From JAKZVK01 sp965248255 (GTDB taxonomy: Bacteria > Acidobacteriota > Terriglobia > Bryobacterales > UBA6623), in contig CBDFIW010000001.1 in assembly GCA_965248255.1 (NCBI GenBank), positions 620,001 to 684,000 of the forward strand: a stretch of 64,000 nt of DNA, written 5' to 3'. Numbering within the stretch: position 1 is the first letter of the stretch; each line of letters opens with the position of its first letter. The translations under genes and the position numbers were made by a program. This document shows, piece after piece, positions 17,067 through 25,793 of the stretch. The notes under the pieces were generated by a model that searched no databases, was not told the origin of the DNA, and saw nothing but the letters and a program-made list of their open reading frames with translations.

Positions 17067-17855
17067 ATGAGACGAGCATCCGCGATTGCGTTCGTTGTCC
17101 TCGTGACGCTGGCGGCTTCGACCGCCTTCGCCGACGAATTGCGGCTCCGCAACGGCACCGTCCTCACGGGAAGCTACGTGGGAGGCGACGCGCGTTCGAT
17201 CCGCTTCATCGGCCCGGACGGCAGCCTCCAGACCTACTCGGTCGGCGACATCGAGAGTCTTCAGTTCTTGACCACGCCCACGGCGGTTGCGCCCGCCCCT
17301 GCGCCAGTGGCCAGCCCGCAGCCTTATCGGGCCGCGCCCCCCGCGCAGGCCGCCTACACGATTCCGCGCGGGACCGTGATCACCGTTCGAATGATCGACT
17401 CGATCGACACCGACGTCACCGGCGCCGGCGAGCGATTCCGCGCCAGCATCGACGATCCCGTGACGAGCCAAGGCCAGATCGTCATCCCTCGCGGGGCCGA
17501 TGCAACGGTCCAGGTCACTCGCGTCGAACAAGCAGGACGGATCTCCGGCAGTGACGAAGTCGCCATGAAGCTGTTTGACATTACGGTCAACGGTCGCCAG
17601 TACGCCTTGGCCACCAACTACGCCGAGGTGAAAGGCAAGCGACAGGGCAGGCAGACGGCAAAGACGACAGCCGTCACGACCAGTGTCGGGGCGGTGCTCG
17701 GTGGGATCTTCGGCGGCGGCAAGGGAGCAGCGATTGGCGCCGGCGCCGGAGCAGCTACAGGTGTGGCCGTTTCGGCCGCCCGCGGCAAGACCCTGCGCAT
17801 CCCTTCGGAGACGCGCCTCGACTTCGTGCTGCGTTCGCCGCTGGGCATCAACTGA
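17067..17855 (+). CDS. Exported protein with glycine-zipper C-terminus
   Basis: 262-residue exported protein. ATG 17067 is chosen for the AAGGAGA site ten bases before it and the signal peptide that follows (ASAIAFVVLVTLAASTAFA). The first mature segment (ELRLRNGTVLTGSYVGGDAR to LQTYSVGDIESLQF) resembles the small beta-barrel-like domain common in Acidobacteria. A Pro/Ala linker and a beta domain follow (YTIPRGTVITVRMIDSIDTD, VIPRGADATVQVTRVEQAG). A glycine-zipper segment (VLGGIFGGGKGAAIGAGAGA) could insert in or line the outer membrane. Function unknown; an envelope role is inferred. Confidence 0.8.
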   Translation: MRRASAIAFVVLVTLAASTAFADELRLRNGTVLTGSYVGGDARSIRFIGPDGSLQTYSVGDIESLQFLTTPTAVAPAPAPVASPQPYRAAPPAQAAYTIPRGTVITVRMIDSIDTDVTGAGERFRASIDDPVTSQGQIVIPRGADATVQVTRVEQAGRISGSDEVAMKLFDITVNGRQYALATNYAEVKGKRQGRQTAKTTAVTTSVGAVLGGIFGGGKGAAIGAGAGAATGVAVSAARGKTLRIPSETRLDFVLRSPLGIN

Positions 17856-17932
17856 CCCTGACGAACGAGGCCGTGCCGTGGTGCGGGCCTCCGGCCGAAC
17901 CGCGATTTTGTTGGGATGTTAGTCTGGGCCTG

Positions 17933-18460
17933 ATGCCCGCGGCCGAGACACCCGAACACGAAGCCTTCATGCGGCGGGCGTTGGACCTTGCCGACGAAGC
18001 CGAGCGTAGCGGCGAGGTTCCTGTCGGGGCGGTGGTTGTACAGAACGGCGAAGTCATCGGCCGCGGCTCGAACGCGCCCATTGCGAGCGCCGACCCCACG
18101 GCCCACGCGGAAGTCCTTGCCTTGCGCGAGGCGGCCCGAAGCCTCAACAACTACCGCCTGAGCGAAACCACCCTTTACGTCACGCTGGAGCCGTGCGCGA
18201 TGTGCGCGGGCGCCCTGGTCGCCGCGCGGGTGGACCGGCTTGTCTTCGGCACTCGCGATCTGCGTTTCGGGGCGGTGCGCAGTAAGTTCCGCATTGCCGA
18301 CTCTGACCTGCTCAACCACCGCGTTAAGGTGGTCGAGGGCATACTTGCCGACGAGTGCCTCCGGCATCTGCAGCGCTTTTTCGTTGCCTTGCGCGTAGGC
18401 AAGCGGCGAGTCATCGGACCGTCGCTTGCCGAAGCGCCAAGGCCTCACGACGACCTCTGA
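17933..18460 (+). CDS. tadA: tRNA-specific adenosine-34 deaminase
   Basis: Converts wobble adenosine of tRNA-Arg(ACG) to inosine. This is a single-domain zinc deaminase of 175 residues. Signature motifs are DPTAHAEVLALREAA (zinc His and catalytic Glu) and TLEPCAMCAGALV (two zinc Cys), with VPVGAVVVQNGEVIGRG upstream and GAVRSKFRI downstream as in TadA. ATG 17933 fits the family N-terminus (helix PEHEAFMRRALDLADEA); an in-frame start at 17873 would add an unlikely Pro-rich leader. It is a single gene between unrelated neighbours. Confidence 0.93.
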   Translation: MPAAETPEHEAFMRRALDLADEAERSGEVPVGAVVVQNGEVIGRGSNAPIASADPTAHAEVLALREAARSLNNYRLSETTLYVTLEPCAMCAGALVAARVDRLVFGTRDLRFGAVRSKFRIADSDLLNHRVKVVEGILADECLRHLQRFFVALRVGKRRVIGPSLAEAPRPHDDL

Positions 18461-18584
18461 GCGGACTCGCTAAGGAACCCGCCCAGGATCCTATCGTCGC
18501 CAAGAGCCTCCTCTCATCGCCCATCGCCCTGTCCGGCTGATACGAGCGGGTGGCGAGACTTCCTGCGAGGCCACAGCAACCCGC

Positions 18585-18590
18585 TATAGT
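18585..18590 (+). promoter_or_regulatory. Candidate -10 box before the molybdenum hydroxylase operon
   Basis: TATAGT lies about 115 bp upstream of the first structural gene, in an otherwise empty 240-bp gap. No strong -35 is visible. Confidence 0.3.
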
Positions 18591-18664
18591 ATGGGAATCG
18601 GCGGTCGGCCCCGTCCAGGCGGGGCGACCGGTTCCGCCGTAGTCGAGTGCCACCTTTCGGCGGC

Positions 18665-18686
18665 GGACAAGCAGAAGTGCTTGTCC
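18665..18686. repeat. Small palindromic repeat before coxM-like gene
   Basis: GGACAAGC and GCTTGTCC face each other across six bases. The same GGACAA/TTGTCC core occurs inside the large palindrome at 15830-15930, which suggests a dispersed family. It would form a hairpin in the leader of the operon. Confidence 0.55.
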
Positions 18687-18706
18687 CTACTTGTGGAGGC
18701 CAGCCC

Positions 18707-19579
18707 TTGAAGCCGTTTGAATATGCACGTCCCGGCTCCGTTAACGAGGCCGTGAATCTACTCGCCAAGCACGGGGACCGGGCGCGTGTCCTGGCCGGCG
18801 GTACAGATCTGTTGGTGCAGCTTCGCGTCGGCGCGCGTGAGGCCGATGTGGTCGTCGACGTCAAAGAAATCCCGGAGCTGAATGAGATCCGCTACGACGC
18901 GAACTCCGGGCTGACGCTGGGAGCGGCCGTGCCATGCTTCCGGATCTACGAGTACGAAGATATTAAGCAAGCGTACCTGGGCTTGATCGACGTGGCGTCG
19001 CTCATTGGGGGAACGCAGATTCAAGGCCGCGCCTCCTTCGGCGGCAATCTCTGCAACTCGGCGCCGAGCGGGGACGCGTTGCCGATGCTCATCGCGCTCG
19101 AAGCGAAGTGCCGTATCCAGGGGCCGGACGGATCGAGGAACGTAGCGGTGGAAGATTTCTGCACCGGCCCGGGACAGAACGTTCTCCAGCCGGGTGAACT
19201 GCTGGTCTCCTTCCATATGCCGGCGCCCAAGCCTCACTCGGGAGCGCACTACCTCCGTTTCATTCCTCGCAATGAAATGGATATCGCCGCCGCCGGCGCG
19301 GGCGTTTCAGTGGTGTTGCGGAATGGGAACGTGGAATCTGCGCGCGTCGCGTTGGCGGCGGTGGCGCCCACCCCGCTTTTCGTCAAAGAAGCCGGCGACG
19401 CCCTGGCCGGGCAGCCCGCCAACGCGGAGAGCGTCCAGCGGGCCGCCGAGGCGGCCAAAGCCGCCGCGAAACCCATCACCGACATGCGCGGGACGGTCAA
19501 GTACCGCAAGCACTTGTGCGAAGTGCTGACGCGCCGCGCACTCCATGTCGCCATCGAGCGAGCCAAGGGGGCGCAATAG
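18707..19579 (+). CDS. Molybdenum hydroxylase FAD-binding subunit (CoxM/XdhB-like)
   Basis: Medium subunit that passes electrons from the 2Fe-2S clusters to FAD. The protein of 290 residues carries the two flavin signatures: RVLAGGTDLLVQLRVG (about 28-43) and the SLIGGTQIQGRASFGGN segment (about 98-114), followed by NSAPSGDALP. The C-terminal domain is the typical CO-dehydrogenase flavoprotein C-domain. Start: TTG 18707, with GGAGG eight bases upstream, begins the family sequence KPFEYARPGSVNEAV; upstream in-frame starts lack support. The 2Fe-2S subunit starts right after its stop codon, so the operon order is FAD, 2Fe-2S, Mo, MoaD-like. Confidence 0.93.
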   Translation: MKPFEYARPGSVNEAVNLLAKHGDRARVLAGGTDLLVQLRVGAREADVVVDVKEIPELNEIRYDANSGLTLGAAVPCFRIYEYEDIKQAYLGLIDVASLIGGTQIQGRASFGGNLCNSAPSGDALPMLIALEAKCRIQGPDGSRNVAVEDFCTGPGQNVLQPGELLVSFHMPAPKPHSGAHYLRFIPRNEMDIAAAGAGVSVVLRNGNVESARVALAAVAPTPLFVKEAGDALAGQPANAESVQRAAEAAKAAAKPITDMRGTVKYRKHLCEVLTRRALHVAIERAKGAQ

Positions 19580-20065
19580 ATGTCGCGTAAGATTCAAGTC
19601 CACACCACGATCAACGGCGAAGAGGTGGACTTTCTCTGCGAGCCCCGCCAGAGTCTGCTCGAGTGTCTGCGCGACGTTCTGGGCCTGACCGGCACCAAGG
19701 AAGGCTGCAACGACGGTAACTGCGGAGCGTGCACGGTCGTTTTCGACGGACGCATCGTGACGTCCTGCCTCGTGCTTGGTGCTGAAGCCGACGGCAAAGA
19801 GGTTACCACCATCGAAGGAATCGCGATCGGCAGCGAGCTGCACCCACTCCAGCAGTGCTTCCTCGAGGGCGCCGCGTTGCAGTGCGGCGTCTGCACGCCG
19901 GGATTCATCGTGGCAGCCAAGGCTCTGCTCGACGAAGACCCCGATCCCTCGGAAGACAAGATCCGGCTTTGGCTGGCGAACAACCTGTGCCGCTGCACGG
20001 GCTATGACAAGATCGTGCGCTCGGTGCAGGAAGCCGCAAGCCGCATGCAGGAGGCGAAAGCATGA
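19580..20065 (+). CDS. Molybdenum hydroxylase 2Fe-2S subunit (CoxS/XdhC-like)
   Basis: Small iron-sulfur subunit of 161 residues, the standard length. The plant-ferredoxin-type N-terminal cluster is bound by GCNDGNCGACTV with a downstream Cys. The helical C-terminal domain holds the second cluster (QCGVCTPGFI and NLCRCTGYDKI). It starts directly after the FAD-subunit stop and overlaps the Mo-subunit start by 4 bp, which favours equal synthesis. Confidence 0.95.
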   Translation: MSRKIQVHTTINGEEVDFLCEPRQSLLECLRDVLGLTGTKEGCNDGNCGACTVVFDGRIVTSCLVLGAEADGKEVTTIEGIAIGSELHPLQQCFLEGAALQCGVCTPGFIVAAKALLDEDPDPSEDKIRLWLANNLCRCTGYDKIVRSVQEAASRMQEAKA

Positions 20066-22353
20066 GCACCCAAGACTACGAACCCAACATGGTCCTCGCG
20101 ACCGAGACCTACGACGTGGTCGGCACGCGGCCCGTTCGCCACGACGGGGCCGACAAGGTAACCGGGCGCGCTCTCTACGGCGCCGACTTTACTATGGCGG
20201 GGCTGCTCTACGGTGCGATTTTGCGCAGCCCGCACGCTCACGCACGTGTCAGGTCGATCGATACCAGCAAGGCGGAGGCCCTGCCCCAAGTGCGCGCCGT
20301 CGTAACGTTCAAGGACCTGCCCGATCCGGCCGACAGGACGGTCGATCTCGGGGAGGGCCTCACTCGATTGAAGTACATACGCGACAACGTCCTCGCCAGC
20401 GACAAAGTGCTCTACAAAGGCCATGCCGTGGCAGGCGCAGTGGCCGCCAGTCTGCACGACGCCGAGGAGGCGTTGAAGCTCATCGAGGTGGACTACGAGC
20501 CGTTGCCGGCCGTGCTCACGGCGCCCGACGCCATGCGGGAAGGTGCGTCGATCCTGCACGGAGACCTCACAACGAAGGAGCTAGGTCAGCAGACCGACCT
20601 CGTCAGCAACGTCGCCGACCATTTCCGGCACAAGCTCGGTGACAGCGAGAAGGGCTTCGCCGAGGCGGACCTCACCGTGGACCACGAGTTCGATACCGTC
20701 ACGGTCCACCAGGGCTACATCGAGCCGCATAACGCGACCGTGCTGTGGAACAACGACGACCGCGTGCTCGTTTGGTGCAGCACGCAGGGTGCGTTTGTGG
20801 TGCGGGATGCGACGGCTGCGGTTCTAGGTCTGCCGGTGTCGCAGGTGTGGGTCAAGCCGATGGAAATCGGCGGCGGCTTCGGCGGCAAGATCCCGGTGTA
20901 TCTGGAGCCGGTCGCCGCGCTGCTTTCGAAGAAAAGCGGCCATCCGGTCAAGATCGTCATGAGCCGCGCCGATGTGTTCGAAGCCAGCGGCCCAACGCCG
21001 GGCTCGCATATCAAGGTCAAGATCGGGGTCAAGAAAGACGGCCACATCGTCGCGGCACAGGCTTCCTTGGCTTACGAAGCCGGCGCGTATCCGGGCGCGA
21101 TGGTGGTACCCGGCTCCATGTGCGTTTTCGCTGCCTACGACATTCCCAACGTGACGATCGACGGCTATGACGTGGTGGTGAACAAACCAAGCACCGCGGC
21201 TTACCGGGCGCCGGGTGCTACCAATGCGGCCTTTGCTACGGAAACAGTCGTGGATGAGATCGTCGAGAAACTCGGCGTCGACCCCATCGAGTTTCGCCTG
21301 CAGAACGCGGCCAAGGAAGGTACGCGGCGGGCTGACGGTCCCAAGTACCCGCGCATCGGCTGCGTCGAATTGCTGGAAGCGATGAAGAACCACCCGCACT
21401 ACCACGCGCCACTCGAAGGCCCGAACCGCGGCCGGGGAGTGGCGATCGGGTTCTGGTTCAACTGCGGTTTGGAGTCAAGCTGCAACATGGCCGTCACCTC
21501 CGACGGCACGGTCAGTCTGGTCGAGGGTTCGCCGGACATTGGCGGAACACGAACTGCCGTAGCCATGCAAGCGGCCGAGGTGCTAGGCATTCCTGCCGAG
21601 GACGTGCGCCCGAGCGTCGTCGATACCGACTCGGTCGGCTTTACGGCCGTCACCGGCGGCAGCCGCACGGCCTTCGCGACCGGGCTAGCTGCGATCCGGA
21701 CGGCGGAAGACTTGCGCCGGCAGATGATCGAGCGCGCCGCGAAGATCTGGGACGTCGACGCCAACACCATAGCCCTTGAAAAAGGCGTCTTTGTTTCTAA
21801 AAACGGCACGGACAACAAGATGACCTTTAAGGAATTGGCCGCCAAGCTGAGTTCGACCGGCGGGCCCGTCGTCGGTCGGGCGGCGGTCAATCCACCTGGC
21901 GTTGGGGGCTCTTTCTCCGGCAATCTCGTCGATGTCGAAGTCGATCCGGAAACCGGCAAGGTCACGATCTTGCGCTTTACGGCGTTCCAGGACGCCGGGA
22001 AGGCCATCCACCCCAGCTACGTTGAGGGTCAGATGCAGGGTGGCAGCGTGCAGGGCATCGGCTGGGCGCTGAACGAGGAGTACTACATGAGCAAGGACGG
22101 AGCGATGCTCAACTCCTCGCTGCTCGACTATCGCATGCCCACGTCACTTGACTTGCCGATGATTGACACGGTGATCATCGAAGTGCCGAACCCGGGTCAC
22201 CCCTTCGGCGCGCGCGGCGTCGGGGAGGCCAACATCATTCCGCCTCCCGCCGCCCTCGCCAACGCCATCCACGATGCGATCGGGGTCCGGATGCACCGGC
22301 TACCCATGAACCCGGTCGCGGTGATGGAAGCGATTTGGCAGAAACAGGGTTGA
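20062..22353 (+). CDS. Molybdenum hydroxylase catalytic subunit (xanthine/aldehyde oxidase family)
   Basis: Large molybdopterin-binding subunit of 763 residues. Visible features are the N-terminal hammerhead domain (VTGRALYGADFTMAGLLYG), the GGGFGGK loop (about residue 271), AYRAPGATNAAFATE (about 379) and the C-terminal catalytic Glu in FGARGVGEANIIPPP. The active-site loop is AYRAPGA rather than AYRCSFR, so this is not a form I CO dehydrogenase. An aldehyde, N-heterocycle or aryl-CoA substrate is more likely and cannot be resolved. There is no Tat signal, so the enzyme is cytoplasmic, as is usual for three-subunit types. It overlaps the 2Fe-2S gene by ATGA. Confidence 0.94.
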   Translation: MSTQDYEPNMVLATETYDVVGTRPVRHDGADKVTGRALYGADFTMAGLLYGAILRSPHAHARVRSIDTSKAEALPQVRAVVTFKDLPDPADRTVDLGEGLTRLKYIRDNVLASDKVLYKGHAVAGAVAASLHDAEEALKLIEVDYEPLPAVLTAPDAMREGASILHGDLTTKELGQQTDLVSNVADHFRHKLGDSEKGFAEADLTVDHEFDTVTVHQGYIEPHNATVLWNNDDRVLVWCSTQGAFVVRDATAAVLGLPVSQVWVKPMEIGGGFGGKIPVYLEPVAALLSKKSGHPVKIVMSRADVFEASGPTPGSHIKVKIGVKKDGHIVAAQASLAYEAGAYPGAMVVPGSMCVFAAYDIPNVTIDGYDVVVNKPSTAAYRAPGATNAAFATETVVDEIVEKLGVDPIEFRLQNAAKEGTRRADGPKYPRIGCVELLEAMKNHPHYHAPLEGPNRGRGVAIGFWFNCGLESSCNMAVTSDGTVSLVEGSPDIGGTRTAVAMQAAEVLGIPAEDVRPSVVDTDSVGFTAVTGGSRTAFATGLAAIRTAEDLRRQMIERAAKIWDVDANTIALEKGVFVSKNGTDNKMTFKELAAKLSSTGGPVVGRAAVNPPGVGGSFSGNLVDVEVDPETGKVTILRFTAFQDAGKAIHPSYVEGQMQGGSVQGIGWALNEEYYMSKDGAMLNSSLLDYRMPTSLDLPMIDTVIIEVPNPGHPFGARGVGEANIIPPPAALANAIHDAIGVRMHRLPMNPVAVMEAIWQKQG

Positions 22354-22357
22354 TCGG

Positions 22358-22621
22358 ATGGCGACGGTTTTTGTTCCGTCGGGCATGCGGGAACTGACCG
22401 GCGGCGTGGCCGAGCTGCAGATCGAAGGCGCCACCGTCCGGCGAATCATCCGCAAGCTCGAAGAGGAGCATCCCGGTACGAAAGACTGGCTGGTCGAAGA
22501 CGACCGCCTCAAGCCGAATATCTCTGTTGCAATTGACGGTGTTGTGAGCCCGCTTGGCTTGCTGGCCGACGTGGGGCAAGAGAGCGAAATTCACTTCGTA
22601 GCCGCCATCAGCGGGGGATGA
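22358..22621 (+). CDS. MoaD/ThiS-family sulfur-carrier-like protein
   Basis: 87-residue ubiquitin-fold protein ending in the diagnostic Gly-Gly (FVAAISGG). The fold pattern is visible: VFVPSGMRELTGG, a helix TVRRIIRKLEEEHPG, and SEIHFV before the tail. MoaD donates sulfur for molybdopterin synthesis; ThiS does so for thiazole. Placement 5 bp after the Mo-subunit gene suggests cofactor sulfur supply for this enzyme, but stand-alone MoaD-like proteins next to other genes may have different partners. No MoaE is present in the window. Confidence 0.85.
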   Translation: MATVFVPSGMRELTGGVAELQIEGATVRRIIRKLEEEHPGTKDWLVEDDRLKPNISVAIDGVVSPLGLLADVGQESEIHFVAAISGG

Positions 22622-22645
22622 GATGGCGGAATGTGACGCTGCTGC

Positions 22646-23683
22646 TTACTTCACCAGCCGGCTGAGTTCGGCTCCGCGCTGCTCGTAGTTCCTGGCGTAG
22701 TAGTCGCGGTAGGCTCCCGAGCGTACCCGCTCAACCCAAGCTTTGTTCTGCCGGTACCAGGTGATCGTGATTTCCAAGCCTTTCTCGAACTCCACCTGGG
22801 GCGACCAGCCGGTCTCGCGCATGATCTTCCCGCTTGAGAGCGCGTAGCGGCGATCGTGCCCCGGCCGATCCGTAACGGTTTCAAGCAAGCTCTCAGGCTT
22901 GTCCGTGGCGGCGAGGATCTTCTTGACTACTTCCAGGTTGGGCAGGGCGCGGTTGCCGCCCACGTTGTAGATCTCGCCGGGCCGTCCCCTGTCTAGCAAA
23001 GCTGCGATCGCACGGCAATGATCGTCTACATACAGCCAGTCACGCACCTGCATGCCGTCGCCGTAGATCGGCAGGCGACGATCGCCAAGCGCGTTTGAGA
23101 TCATCAGCGGGATCAGCTTCTCGGGGAACTGATAGGGCCCGTAGTTGTTCGATGCTCGCGTGACGATCACCGGTAGCTTGTAAGTAGTGAAGTAGGAGAG
23201 CGCCAACAAATCTGAACCGCCCTTCGATGCCGAGTACGGGCTGCTCGTGCGGAGCGGATAGGACTCGTCGGCCTCGGCCGGCGGGTCGATGCTGCCGTAC
23301 ACCTCATCCGTCGAGACATGGACGAATCGACCGACGCCGCGCCGCCGCGCCGCCTCGAGCAGAGTGAAGGTGCCACGAAGGTTCGTCTCAATCACCGGCT
23401 GCGGCGAGAGGATGCTGCGATCGACGTGCGACTCGGCGGCGAAGTGCACGATCGCATCGGGCGCGAAGTCCGCGACCGATTTCTCGACCGCGTCGTTGTC
23501 GCGTATGTCGGCCTTGACGAAGCGATAGCCGGGGTGACCGGAGACCGGTTCGAGGTTTTCAAGGTTCCCGGCGTAGGTGAGCGCATCGAAGTTCAGCACC
23601 TCGGCCGCGAGGTCCGAGCCCAACACGAGCCGAACAAAAGCGGAGCCGATGAATCCCGCCCCGCCGGTGACCAACAGCTTCAT
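22646..23683 (-). CDS. rfbB: dTDP-glucose 4,6-dehydratase
   Basis: Second step of dTDP-L-rhamnose synthesis, in the cytoplasm. The extended short-chain dehydrogenase has the NAD motif TGGAGFIGSAFVR at the very N-terminus, HFAAESHVDRSI, the catalytic STDEVYG loop, YSASKGGSDLLALSY (YxxxK) and NNYGPYQFPEKLIP, which are diagnostic for RmlB. Length is 345 residues, as expected. ATG 23683 is chosen because MKLLVTGGAG is the normal N-terminus; longer in-frame extensions are not family-like. It overlaps the upstream rfbC stop by 4 bp. rfbA and rfbD are not in the window. Confidence 0.95.
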   Translation of the reverse strand: MKLLVTGGAGFIGSAFVRLVLGSDLAAEVLNFDALTYAGNLENLEPVSGHPGYRFVKADIRDNDAVEKSVADFAPDAIVHFAAESHVDRSILSPQPVIETNLRGTFTLLEAARRRGVGRFVHVSTDEVYGSIDPPAEADESYPLRTSSPYSASKGGSDLLALSYFTTYKLPVIVTRASNNYGPYQFPEKLIPLMISNALGDRRLPIYGDGMQVRDWLYVDDHCRAIAALLDRGRPGEIYNVGGNRALPNLEVVKKILAATDKPESLLETVTDRPGHDRRYALSSGKIMRETGWSPQVEFEKGLEITITWYRQNKAWVERVRSGAYRDYYARNYEQRGAELSRLVK

Positions 23684-24339
23684 TTGTGCTGCGTCTCCCA
23701 GTCGTAGCCGATGCCGGGATCGTTGTAGGGTATGCGGCCTTCGTCTTCCGGGTTGTAGTGGCGGTCGGTGAGGTAGATCAGCACGCCGGATCCCTCGCCG
23801 ATCACTTTGTAGCCATGGCCGACGCCGGGCGGAATCAGCAGCTGCCAAGGACGCAGCGTGCCCACATAGAGCGTATTGCGAGCGCCCAAAGTGGGAGAGT
23901 CCTTTCGCAGATCGACCAAGGCAACCTGAAACATACCTTGTGCCGGAACCCAGAAGTCGGTCTGCTCGACGTGGTAGTGGAATGCCTTGATCGTCCCTGG
24001 ATAGCTCAGCGCCGCTGACACCTGCGTCGTCTCAGCGGGAAACTCAGCGGGCAGTCCTTGGCCCAGCCTGGCAACCTCGAGAAAGTATCCGCGGTCGTCG
24101 GGCCAGACCGGAAAGGGTGTAACTCTCACCCCTCTGATGAGGTCACTCGAGTCCGGAGCCTGGATGACACGCCCGATACTTCGTTCTCTCTCGGGTAGCT
24201 CCGTTGTGATTGGGTCGGGTTGGAGAGTGGGCTTGCCGGTCACGATGAGTCTCGGGGAAATGCTGTGGAAAGATAGGCGGTGTTCCTCGCTCCCGCCGCA
24301 AGGTCGAAACTCCACCGCCATCGGCGCCGACCTACCCAC
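23680..24339 (-). CDS. rfbC: dTDP-4-dehydrorhamnose 3,5-epimerase
   Basis: Cupin-fold epimerase, third step of dTDP-rhamnose synthesis. The core is clear: WPDDRGYFLEVAR, the catalytic-His region GTIKAFHYHVEQTDFWVPAQ, FQVALVDLRKDSPT, and LIPPGVGHGYKVIGEGSGV with LTDRHYNPEDEGRIPYND. The first 60 residues are not family-like; GTG 24243 (188 residues) may be the real start, and no strong ribosome site marks either. It is translationally coupled to rfbB (ATGA overlap) and divergent from the radical SAM gene. Confidence 0.92.
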   Translation of the reverse strand: MGRSAPMAVEFRPCGGSEEHRLSFHSISPRLIVTGKPTLQPDPITTELPERERSIGRVIQAPDSSDLIRGVRVTPFPVWPDDRGYFLEVARLGQGLPAEFPAETTQVSAALSYPGTIKAFHYHVEQTDFWVPAQGMFQVALVDLRKDSPTLGARNTLYVGTLRPWQLLIPPGVGHGYKVIGEGSGVLIYLTDRHYNPEDEGRIPYNDPGIGYDWETQHK

Positions 24340-24439
24340 GATGCTACAGCGGTGGCGCCAAGGTCAAGCACTCGGATCGGCGCCATGCCACGCATGGCTG
24401 CGCCGACGCGCGGGTCTCCGGCGGTTGTTGGTACCTGTA

Positions 24440-24445
24440 TATAAT
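24440..24445 (+). promoter_or_regulatory. Candidate -10 box before the radical SAM gene
   Basis: Perfect TATAAT 43 bp before ATG 24488. A TTGTTG lies too close upstream to be a normal -35, so only the -10 is supported. Confidence 0.4.
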
Positions 24446-24487
24446 GGCTCAGGCAACAGCGTAGGCTTGAGATTGGCGCAACCAACG

Positions 24488-25537
24488 ATGACTCTGGATC
24501 GGCACCGCCTGATTAAGGGAATGCTGCAGCACTATCCCTTTGTGATCAAGAACTTCAAGGCGTACACCAAGAACCTCTACCGGCGCCACATCTTGCATTC
24601 GAGTGTCGTGACCCCGTTCTCGGCGATCTTCTACGCCACCCATAAGTGCAATCTCGATTGCAGCTATTGCACGCAGAAGAACCCGGAAGTGTTCAGCGAG
24701 GAGCTGGACACGGAGACCACCATTCAGCTGTTCCGCAAGATCCGCAAAGACGTTGACACGTTGTTGATCACGGGCGGTGAGTGCCTGATGCGGCCCGATA
24801 TCGAGGAACTGGTTCGTGCCGCCCGCGAGGATGTGAAGTTTCGGTCGGTATTGGCTGTGACCAACGGTGTCATGCTCGACAAGCGCCGCAGCGTGCTCGA
24901 CCACCTGAACGGACTCATTGTCAGCCTCGACGCCATCACGCACGACCCATCCGAGCCCATGTCGAAGCCCGCCGCCGTGCCTCGCGTCAAAGAGAACCTG
25001 ATGTTGGCTAAAGAGAAGCTCCCGCCTGACGCGATTACCGTAAGCTGTGTGCTCGAGCTGTGGAACCTTGATGAGGCGGAGAAGATCTTGGATTTCTGCC
25101 GCCAGCATGGGTTCCAGTTCTCGGTCCAGTCGGCGCAGAACAACGGCAAGTATCCCAACTTCCAGTTCTTGCGGAACCCCCGCTATCGGGCTTTCGTCGA
25201 CAAGTTGATCGAACTTCGCAAGAGCCGCACAGTGAAAATCAACGGCACACCCAAGCTGCTTCGCACACTCCTATTGTTTGAAGAATTCAAGTGTTACCCC
25301 ACGATGTTTCCCAGGGTCTATCCCAACGGCGACGTGTTCTACCCCTGTGAGGTGCTGCGCAAGATCGCCGGCAACGTGCTCGAGGAGGGCTCCATTTCAG
25401 CGGTCTTTGAGCGCGGCCGGCGGATCTACGGCGAAGTGCCCGCTTGCAAGAACAACTGCTTTCTGTTCGGGAACGTCATGTCGTCGTACTTCGTGGAAGA
25501 CTTCTGGGGATTGGCGGGTGATACGGTGCGAGGGTAA
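24488..25537 (+). CDS. Radical SAM protein with C-terminal Cys cluster
   Basis: 349-residue radical SAM enzyme. The 4Fe-4S cluster that cleaves S-adenosylmethionine is bound by CNLDCSYC (about residues 54-61). The family GGE motif is in LLITGGECLMRPD, and further barrel motifs (VLAVTNGVML, GLIVSLDAITHD) follow. The C-terminal part has CYPTMFPRVYPNGDVFYPCE and CKNNC, a SPASM/twitch-like set that could hold an auxiliary cluster. The arrangement resembles B12-independent enzymes such as HpnH- or PqqE/SkfB-like proteins, but no precursor peptide or pathway partner is adjacent. The start at ATG 24488 fits; longer in-frame extensions run through non-coding sequence. Confidence 0.85.
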   Translation: MTLDRHRLIKGMLQHYPFVIKNFKAYTKNLYRRHILHSSVVTPFSAIFYATHKCNLDCSYCTQKNPEVFSEELDTETTIQLFRKIRKDVDTLLITGGECLMRPDIEELVRAAREDVKFRSVLAVTNGVMLDKRRSVLDHLNGLIVSLDAITHDPSEPMSKPAAVPRVKENLMLAKEKLPPDAITVSCVLELWNLDEAEKILDFCRQHGFQFSVQSAQNNGKYPNFQFLRNPRYRAFVDKLIELRKSRTVKINGTPKLLRTLLLFEEFKCYPTMFPRVYPNGDVFYPCEVLRKIAGNVLEEGSISAVFERGRRIYGEVPACKNNCFLFGNVMSSYFVEDFWGLAGDTVRG

Positions 25538-25775
25538 GCCTCACCATCCTCCGGTCCGTAACGATACCTTGCGGCCCCAAAAGGATCGCAAGCAACCGGC
25601 GAGCGACACAAGGTAGCAGGAGCATGTAAGTGGTTGATCAATCAGTATGTTAATAGAGACTGCGCTCTTCGCACCTGCCCCCAAATCCGTACGTAGTCCT
25701 TGGCGAGCGCACCCGGCGCCCCGGCAAGGGCACGAGAATGTACGTCCGGGTACATGGGTAACAGAATAACCCAGG
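25538..25775. repeat. Intergenic region with dispersed repeat copy 1
   Basis: No gene. Bases 25680-25740 hold a repeat whose core CCCAAATCCGTACGTA recurs at 41143-41200 (same strand) and, inverted, at 28491-28515. The tail of the repeat (GCCCCGGCA-GGGCA-GAGA) is shared with 41181-41202. A further ACATGGGTAACAGA (25752-25765) matches the right end of the adjacent IS481 element and may be its true left end. Confidence 0.6.
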
Positions 25776-25793
25776 CACATGGGTAACACTTTT

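Noticed and set aside
20062..22353. Naming the molybdenum enzyme carbon monoxide dehydrogenase
   Set aside because: Subunit layout fits, but the active-site loop is AYRAPGA and not the AYRCSFR of form I enzymes.
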